From Ceratorhiza oryzae-sativae (lineage: Eukaryota > Basidiomycota > Agaricomycetes > Cantharellales > Ceratobasidiaceae): a DNA stretch of 64,000 bases. Under the pieces are notes generated by a model. The model ran no database searches. It was not told the DNA's origin and worked only from the letters and a program-made list of their open reading frames with translations. The stretch's first letter is position 1. Each line of letters opens with the position of its first letter. The DNA lies in the NCBI GenBank assembly GCA_030998015.1, contig JARWMV010000232.1, positions 372,001-436,000 on the forward strand, written 5' to 3'. Made by a program: the position numbers and the translations under genes. Positions 58,451 through 64,000 of this stretch are shown piece after piece.

Positions 58451-58969
58451 ATGGATGACGACGAGACGATGCAACTGGCGGTGGCGGAAGCGAAACGAGT
58501 GGGTATGAGGGCATAAAGAGACCAGTCGCTAACTATTTCACAGCGGAAAATTAGCGTTAACACACTCCTGGGTCTCGATCGGAAGCCGTGCAACTGCAAC
58601 CGCTGCAAACTCAAGGACTTCCCGCCCACCACCGTTGCAAAATACTTGTACCTTTATGGAGAAAGCAATCCTGCGATCGACATCAGCAAGAGCGCGCTGG
58701 TGGCTAATAATGCCGGTCCTTCTCGTTTCGGCCCTGACTCTGTGCATAGCTTGTGTGGCTCACGTGGCTCTCCTCAGCGCTTCGCTCCTCCCTCACTTGG
58801 TCCTCTCCCTCACCCCCTGCTCTCTCCCGCTCCACTTGAAATTCCTAGTCAAACAGGCGATGCTGAAATGGAATATGCTGGTGGCTTGTCTTGCTCTAGT
58901 TCACGACAACCTGTACCTGTGCCTCGGTTGCTGGTTACTCCTTCGGCAATCCATTGTGGCTCGATCTGA
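58451..58969 (+). CDS. Element-internal ORF with CxCxxC motif
   Basis: Begins MDDDETMQLAVAEAKRV at 58451. After a possible short intron it continues ISVNTLLGLDRKPCNCNRCK, LKDFPPTTVAKYLYLYGESN. A Cys cluster (CNCNRC) followed by a TVxxYL helix resembles the N-terminal Cys motif of fungal Tnp2-type transposon proteins (CxCxxC, then a T-x-x-x-H/Y stretch). The rest is Ser/Pro-rich to a stop at 58967-58969. The exon junction near 58500-58545 does not close exactly. It may be the start of a truncated transposase; this is inference. Confidence 0.4.
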
Positions 58970-59988
58970 ATGATATGCCTTTTACAACTTGGATTAACAT
59001 ATTGCGTGGATTTGGCAAATGTAGACTCGAAATCCTTGCCTTCAACAGTTGTTCCCTTGCAAGCACCTCACTGCTTCGTAAAAACTGCAAAAGGTGAGCT
59101 ATATGCGCCGAAATAAGCAACCTATTACTTACAGCATTTGCTCGTGTGTTAATTAACGTCTGGCGCTTGTGCCTTCCAACGCTACCCTCAAATGTATTCA
59201 TCTCTTTTTGTGTAGCGTACTTCTTGTGCTCAACCCAGGTAAGGACCTTGAAGTGTGCGAATATCTGTTCGTCACTCAGGCTATCCAGGAACTTGTGTTG
59301 AACACTCAACTTGGACTTCTTCCGGAAATCGACATCGCTCTTGGTACGTCGCTGGCGTTTTGGGGTCTTAACAGGTTGGGTAAGCTCTCCTTCATCACTC
59401 TTGTCTTCAACGGCTTGACACTTTTGGGGGGTCTTGGGCGCAGGAATCTTTCTGCGCTTGCCAGAAAGGCGAGGGCATTTTAACACGGCCACAAACTGTT
59501 CCATAGGAACTGGGTTGCCGTTTCGGTCCACAATAATGGTGAGCTATTGACACACAAAGTGCGCACTTTCTCTCACCATAATATTGCAGCAGCTCATCTT
59601 CCTCACCAACGTCCAGGTCCTGATCGTTCCTGCCCCAGCTCGAATCATCATCGTCACCATCATTGCCTTTTTTGTCCTCTCCTACGATTTCGTTTCCCTC
59701 ATCTTCGTCGCTTGAACTCCCTTTGGCCTCTCCTTTGCCACGGAGTTTAGCTATAGAGAACTGGTGAGAAAATAATACGCATATATTCTGGTTTGATTGC
59801 TGACCTTCGGCTACTTTGTGACTGGAGGCCTGAACCCATGGTTTGCGCATGGTTGAACCACCAAGCTTGGGCAGTAAGTACGAGTGATTCTTTGTCAGCT
59901 TCGATTTGGACTGGGATTGACGCGCAGTTGTCACAGGCCTCGATTGGGGGGCCATTTGGTTCATGTATGGTGATGGGGGAGAAACCAA
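58935..59988 (-). CDS. Element-internal minus-strand gene, unknown protein
   Basis: Starts MVSPPSPYMNQMAPQSRPVT at 59988. Contains HSYLLPKLGGSTMRKPWVQA, a strongly acidic stretch (SSSDEDEGNEIVGEDKKGND, DDDDSSWGRNDQDLDVGEED), then after an intron near 59570 TIIVDRNGNPVPMEQFVAVL and a basic nuclear-type region (KTPKRQRRTKSDVDFRKKSK). After that come ALTWVEHKKYATQKEM-like sequence and a likely further intron near 59135. Not recognised. Its position wholly inside the inverted repeats suggests that it belongs to, or was captured by, the element. Confidence 0.45.
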
Positions 59989-60366
59989 GCAAGAAGTGAG
60001 TTCATGCGCCCGTTCTTTATGTGACCGGGTGTTGACCCACTATCTTGTCGTTTTTCAGGGCGGCGAACCAGTTCTCGAGACTGAAAAACGAGGGATTGGC
60101 TACCGCCACGACTGGCTTGGGCGGAGACTTATCGTTCTGGGCATGTACTGGCTATAAACGAATAATAGTAATTATTTTAGATTACATGATATGGCTAGAT
60201 AAGGAAGGATATCGCAGGACAGGCCCGGGATGGAAAAAGAATATTAAGGGACAGGGAAGGACAGTGCGGGATGCCGAATTTCCTGAACCTGTCCCGCCCT
60301 GTCCCTCGAGCATTATCCCAGACGCGTCCCTGCGCCATCCCGCTCTGTCCCGCCTCGTCCCGTCCC

Positions 60367-60421
60367 GTCCCGCCCCATCCCGCCTGGACAGCGCTGGGAA
60401 AAAATCGAGTGAACTGTGGTG
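60367..60421 (-). repeat. Right terminal inverted repeat
   Basis: Reverse complement of 58117-58171 with one mismatch. Inside it, to about 60290, are CCCGT/CCCGC-type repeats that mirror the left subterminal repeats. Confidence 0.8.
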
Positions 60422-60818
60422 GTTACACACCTCCACTTTCGTACCACTTGCGCCACGCCACATCGGTACTGGCAGCCACTGGAGCAAAAACGCCGTAATG
60501 AGGCAGGCGCCTGCAAGGCAGCACACGAATACAAAGGACAAGTATTCTGAAAAAAAATTGTGAAATAGTCAGCCTCGGTACCGAAGATTGGCTGGATCCC
60601 GCAATGCACGGAAGAACTTATACGGAACTGAGCGCCCGTTGCTGGTTCTGGTTCGCACAGCTTATTGGTTAGCCTAGCATCTGGTTAGTTTGAGAGGCAC
60701 TAGCGTGGCCGGGTCCCCGGTGCGCAAGCACGCCTCGGAGGGTGCCCCGGGGAGCCCAACGTAGGCAAGCTCGCGTGGCGCGGGTTGATTCAGGTCTCGC
60801 GATTGGTTAAAACGTACG

Positions 60819-61535
60819 GGGTTTTCAGAAATGTTGTGCAGTCGCCAGTTCTCGCGCACGCTGCTCCACAGTCAAACCCGTACACAAACCAAACAGGAAC
60901 CAATCCCAAATGCCGTGACTAGCAGAGAACGAGCTGTATCTCAACTAGGAGAGTAGTATGGCAAGCACATAGAATTTTTGAGATCGCATGGTCTGCGCAG
61001 ATGTTTATTTGTATATGAATCTTCATAAAAAGTCTGAAACAAAATCAACTCTCAGTCATACTGGATGGTCAATATAGAGCCATAACCAAGCTCCGGTCGT
61101 ATAGGGTTCTGTAGAACCACATTTTAAGCCAAAGGAAGACCCTAGGGAAAAGTTGGACAAGATGAAGCAAACTGGAAGGGCGAGTCGAGAGATGATCCAA
61201 AGGTATCCCACATGTTTCCGAATAATTTTGAGCGCATATAAGGTTAGAGTTAGTGATGCTGCGATAAGAATGTACAGTGTAAGTTTAACACCTGTATGAA
61301 CTTCTACACGACCGTCTATACGTTTATTCTATTCGTGTACAAATAAACATCTGCACAGACCATGCGATCTCGAAAATTATATTTGCTTGCCTCATACTAC
61401 TCTCCTAGTTGAGATACAGCTCGTTCTCTGCTAGTCACGGCATTTGGGATTGGTTCCTGTTTGGTTTGTGTACGGGTTTGACTGTGGAGCAGCGTGCGCG
61501 AGAACCGGCGACTGCACAACATTTCCGAAAACCCG
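60819..61535. repeat. Foldback element: about 200-base inverted arms around a 310-base loop
   Basis: 60819-61020 and 61331-61535 are reverse complements over about 200 bases with few differences. Shared blocks include GTTGTGCAGTCGCC, CGCACGCTGCTCCACAGTC, CAATCCCAAATGCCGTGACT and GAGCTGTATCTCAACTAGG. The loop (61021-61330) has no open frame of note. The structure is a long hairpin, as in foldback elements or large MITEs. No target-site duplication was identified. Confidence 0.8.
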
Positions 61536-62582
61536 CAACAGAAAAGCACGGCGGGTGAGACAAAAATCGACGGGCGACGACGGGCTCTGGCACGATGAGA
61601 TCATGCCCAAGCGCAATCATGTCGCGTCGTATGCTCATCACGCGCCCTTTGTCCCAACGCCAGGTTGTTTCTTCGTCTACCATTGCTGATGCGTCGCCGC
61701 AGATTCTGTCTCTTGAACTGACTGATCACCAATATATACAAACATGGATTTCATATTATGCCACCGGTTATGTATACGTTAGTTTGGGAGACTCTGGTGG
61801 TGCCTCTGCTTGTGTAGGTGCCGTCAACACCTGAACCCTGAAGGCAACCCGGGGGGTGGTTTAAAACAAGCAGAGCAGAGGGCCATGAGGTCGGCGGGGG
61901 GTGGTGGGCAAAACAAAAAAGGGAGCAGGGTTGCTGCGTGCGGTCAAGGTGGGACGTAATTGTTGGGCTGCGGTTGCCAGGACCTGGCATCGCTGCCGCT
62001 CCTCCACATGCTGTCTCGCGGGCCCGCGATTCAATATGGCACGAACGCAATCATAGCTTACCGAGTTTTTGGATAAATCAAACCTAACGTACCGCAGGCG
62101 GAGCCTGGCTTATATTATAATATCATAGTTTCAGATTCGTGCGATCATACACTGTAATGCAACAGTAGAGTGTAGGCTGCTCACAATCAGTTTGCTCCCA
62201 CACGGATCCTCCAAAACCTGTAAATATGTCTTTTGTCGTTTGCCAGCACCCCTATATGCGACAAATAATGTGTTGCGGATAAACCAAAGGCTCACTGTTA
62301 CAGGAGGGTTCTAGAGATAGTAGCGCAAAGATTTCGAGCCTCATGGAACAACATTCTCAAACAATCAAAGGATACCACATCATACAGGGGTGGGCTCTAC
62401 TACTTAAGTGGTTCGTTTACGATGTGGGGCTCGCGGAGGATAAATGGCGGGCCTAGTCGTCATAGCTGATTTTGTTATTCTTGGACTGTGCCGAGCTCTA
62501 TGACAGCAAGGTATGGGTACAAGGTACTTGTGACGTATTCTGATGCGCACCGTTTCCGCACGAGAAACGTCTCCAGGGTTCT
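61536..62582. other. Stretch between the foldback element and the last gene
   Basis: About 1.05 kb. A minus-strand frame starting MVDEETTWRWDKGRVMSIRR at 61683 runs into the right foldback arm and has no recognised domain. Nothing else supported. Confidence 0.3.
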
Positions 62583-64000
62583 TCACGAACAGCTGCATTT
62601 GGATTGCATCTGAATTAGACGCCTGGTCCGATATACAGCTGACCTCTGGACGAACTGCATCGATCTCATAGACAATCGACTTGAAAGCGGATCATAAGCT
62701 ATGATATCCTGAACGAGGAACGCCGGGGCACGTACGGCTCTATGGGAAAATTCTGGGACGATGCTTTGCTCAACATCACGAACTCCCAGTCCCAATGTAC
62801 CATCACCAAGACTTGGTCCCTTTGCAAGCTGGTCAACGTTTTCTCGTATGTATCCACGCCTGGGCCAGGTAGATGTTTAGAAAGCACCGGAAGCGTATTG
62901 AAGAGAAACACACCCCACTAGACTTATCATCAGGGAGAGTACGAAAAGCTTTCCTAAATATAGCTCAGCACAGTTTTGGTGCGCCGGAATGAATTTGCCT
63001 CACCCAGCACAGTAACAGGAAATATGGTCACAGGGTGTATGGATGACGACACCTGATCGTGAAACGCTGACTATATGCGCAGCAAGATGACTCTGAGAAA
63101 CATACCAGAAATTGGTTGACCATCGGGATGCCCGTTATCACGAGTGGAGGGGTCGCGGAAGCCTATCATGGGTTCTATGAGTGCCAAGTAGCTCTGGCGT
63201 AGTGGCCGTTGATGTACCCATACCACATGCCAAACGGTTTTCGAAACACTGTCATACCCACTATGACCTGTTTGTATGAGTGCCATCAGTATTTCTATAG
63301 CGCGACTACGATTAAATAGATTACCTACGCAGGCACGATACAGAAACACGATGGCTGAGGAAACTATCAATATATGCTCGTCGGACTCGGACAGATCAAC
63401 CTGCTTAACTTGTAGTAGTCATACTCAGGTCGAGGAAGAACAAGCTAATCATCCAGACGGCAACTATAAAGACTCAGCCGTGCGCAAATCTTACGAGAGT
63501 ATCTTTGGTCTCACAAATGTCTCGGAGCTTGAACAGATTCGAGTCAGGTTAAATTGATAACCTTTGAGAAGCCATTCACCTACCTTGAGGAGTATGCATG
63601 GATTTGTCAGCGATTCCACCATCTGCACAACCTTGGACGATCGATTGAGTTTGGTGGAGCTATACAGCAAAGAATGCGCTCACTGTGGTGAAACCAGTTA
63701 TTATGGTCACGAGATATAGGCACAGAAAGGGAAACAGAGGAAGAAGGCGCCGTTGAAAAATGCGCCAGCATCTGAATAGAAAGAAACCTTGTACTGAAGT
63801 ACACATGATTTCTGTTGTGAGTTGTGGTCCGAGGAGCAGCTTGACAGAAAGACAAGTTAGCAACACGGGGTGAATCGAGATCAAACCGGCTCATGAGTAG
63901 TCGCGGGGGCTTGCGATTCAAAACCCCAGGCAAAGGAACGTCATGGATAATCGTTTCTGCCAAAGAAACAATATTTACCACAATAACATATGCTGTAAAC
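62583..64000 (-). CDS. DUF6534-like multi-span membrane protein, copy 2; 5' end outside window
   Basis: Same family as the gene at 55816-57369. Near 63790-63680 it reads SVQGFFLFRCWRIFQRRLLP, FPFLCLYLVTIITGFTTVSA, matching VQGFFLFRCWCIFSRRLLPI in copy 1. A later exon has LGKLFVLSLMISL near 62960-62920, matching LGKFFILSLMISL. Middle exons (about 63070-63370) are only partly clear (SAIVFLYRACVG), and the C-terminal tail near 62600-62800 is uncertain. The N-terminus lies beyond base 64000. Function unknown. Confidence 0.5.

Larger units (their letters stand above)
58117..60421. mobile_element. TIR-bounded DNA transposon or non-autonomous derivative, 2.3 kb
   Basis: The ends are matched inverted repeats: 58117-58171 and the reverse complement of 60367-60421 agree over 55 bases with one difference (CCCGGCG against CCCAGCG). 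The left end starts CACCACAGTTCACTCGA. Inside each end are GGGAC-type repeats (GGGACGGGACGGGAC), the right ones in opposite orientation. The same four bases, GTTA, lie directly outside both ends (58113-58116 and 60422-60425), a possible target-site duplication. No transposase domain is visible. The inner genes are a plus-strand one with a CxCxxC motif and a minus-strand acidic/basic one. The near-identity of the ends suggests recent movement. Confidence 0.75.

Overview
This window is nuclear DNA of a filamentous basidiomycete. The genes carry many short GT-AG introns (about 48-60 nt, some GC-AG), and the proteins are basidiomycete-type: a Bni4-like protein, F-box/LRR paralogues, DUF6534-like membrane proteins and an UNC93-like transporter. 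The flavour of the accessory genes suggests a Rhizoctonia/Ceratobasidium-like agaricomycete; that placement is an inference.

Layout. 1-9041 holds two neighbouring tandem duplications: two mitochondrial proline dehydrogenase genes (minus strand, the first running off the left edge), then a secreted aldose 1-epimerase gene followed by its decayed copy. 9274-17861 is a compact conserved block: VPS27 (ESCRT-0), LIP2 (octanoyltransferase), SPC25 (kinetochore) and a BNI4-like PP1-targeting protein. 18636-24523 is an accessory island with two related F-box/LRR genes around a Ser/Thr-rich membrane protein. 25276-29711 is a second conserved block: a Dbf2/Sid2-type NDR kinase, RPA12, OST5/TMEM258 and YOP1. 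29712-43681 is gene-poor and contains two likely dsRNA-binding-domain genes, an uncharacterised Ser/Pro-rich gene and an F-box gene. 43682-54760 carries an epoxide hydrolase with a C-terminal membrane anchor, a small MLRQ-like protein, ATP11, p23/SBA1, an AT-hook plus Cys-cluster protein and an UNC93-like transporter. 54761-64000 is accessory again: two DUF6534-like membrane protein genes on either side of a 2.3-kb element with matched terminal inverted repeats (58117-60421) and a 0.7-kb foldback structure (60819-61535).

The conserved genes do ordinary housekeeping work (endosomal sorting, lipoylation, kinetochore, mitotic exit/septation, rRNA transcription, N-glycosylation, ER shaping, F1-ATPase assembly, Hsp90 co-chaperone). 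They form no single pathway and no new defence or biosynthetic system is evident. The strongest unexpected signals are the TIR element, the foldback structure, the decayed epimerase copy, the dsRBD-like accessory genes, and a systematic pattern of single-base reading-frame breaks, nearly all at short homopolymers in otherwise conserved genes. That pattern looks like residual assembly error and should be borne in mind when judging any 'pseudogene' here.
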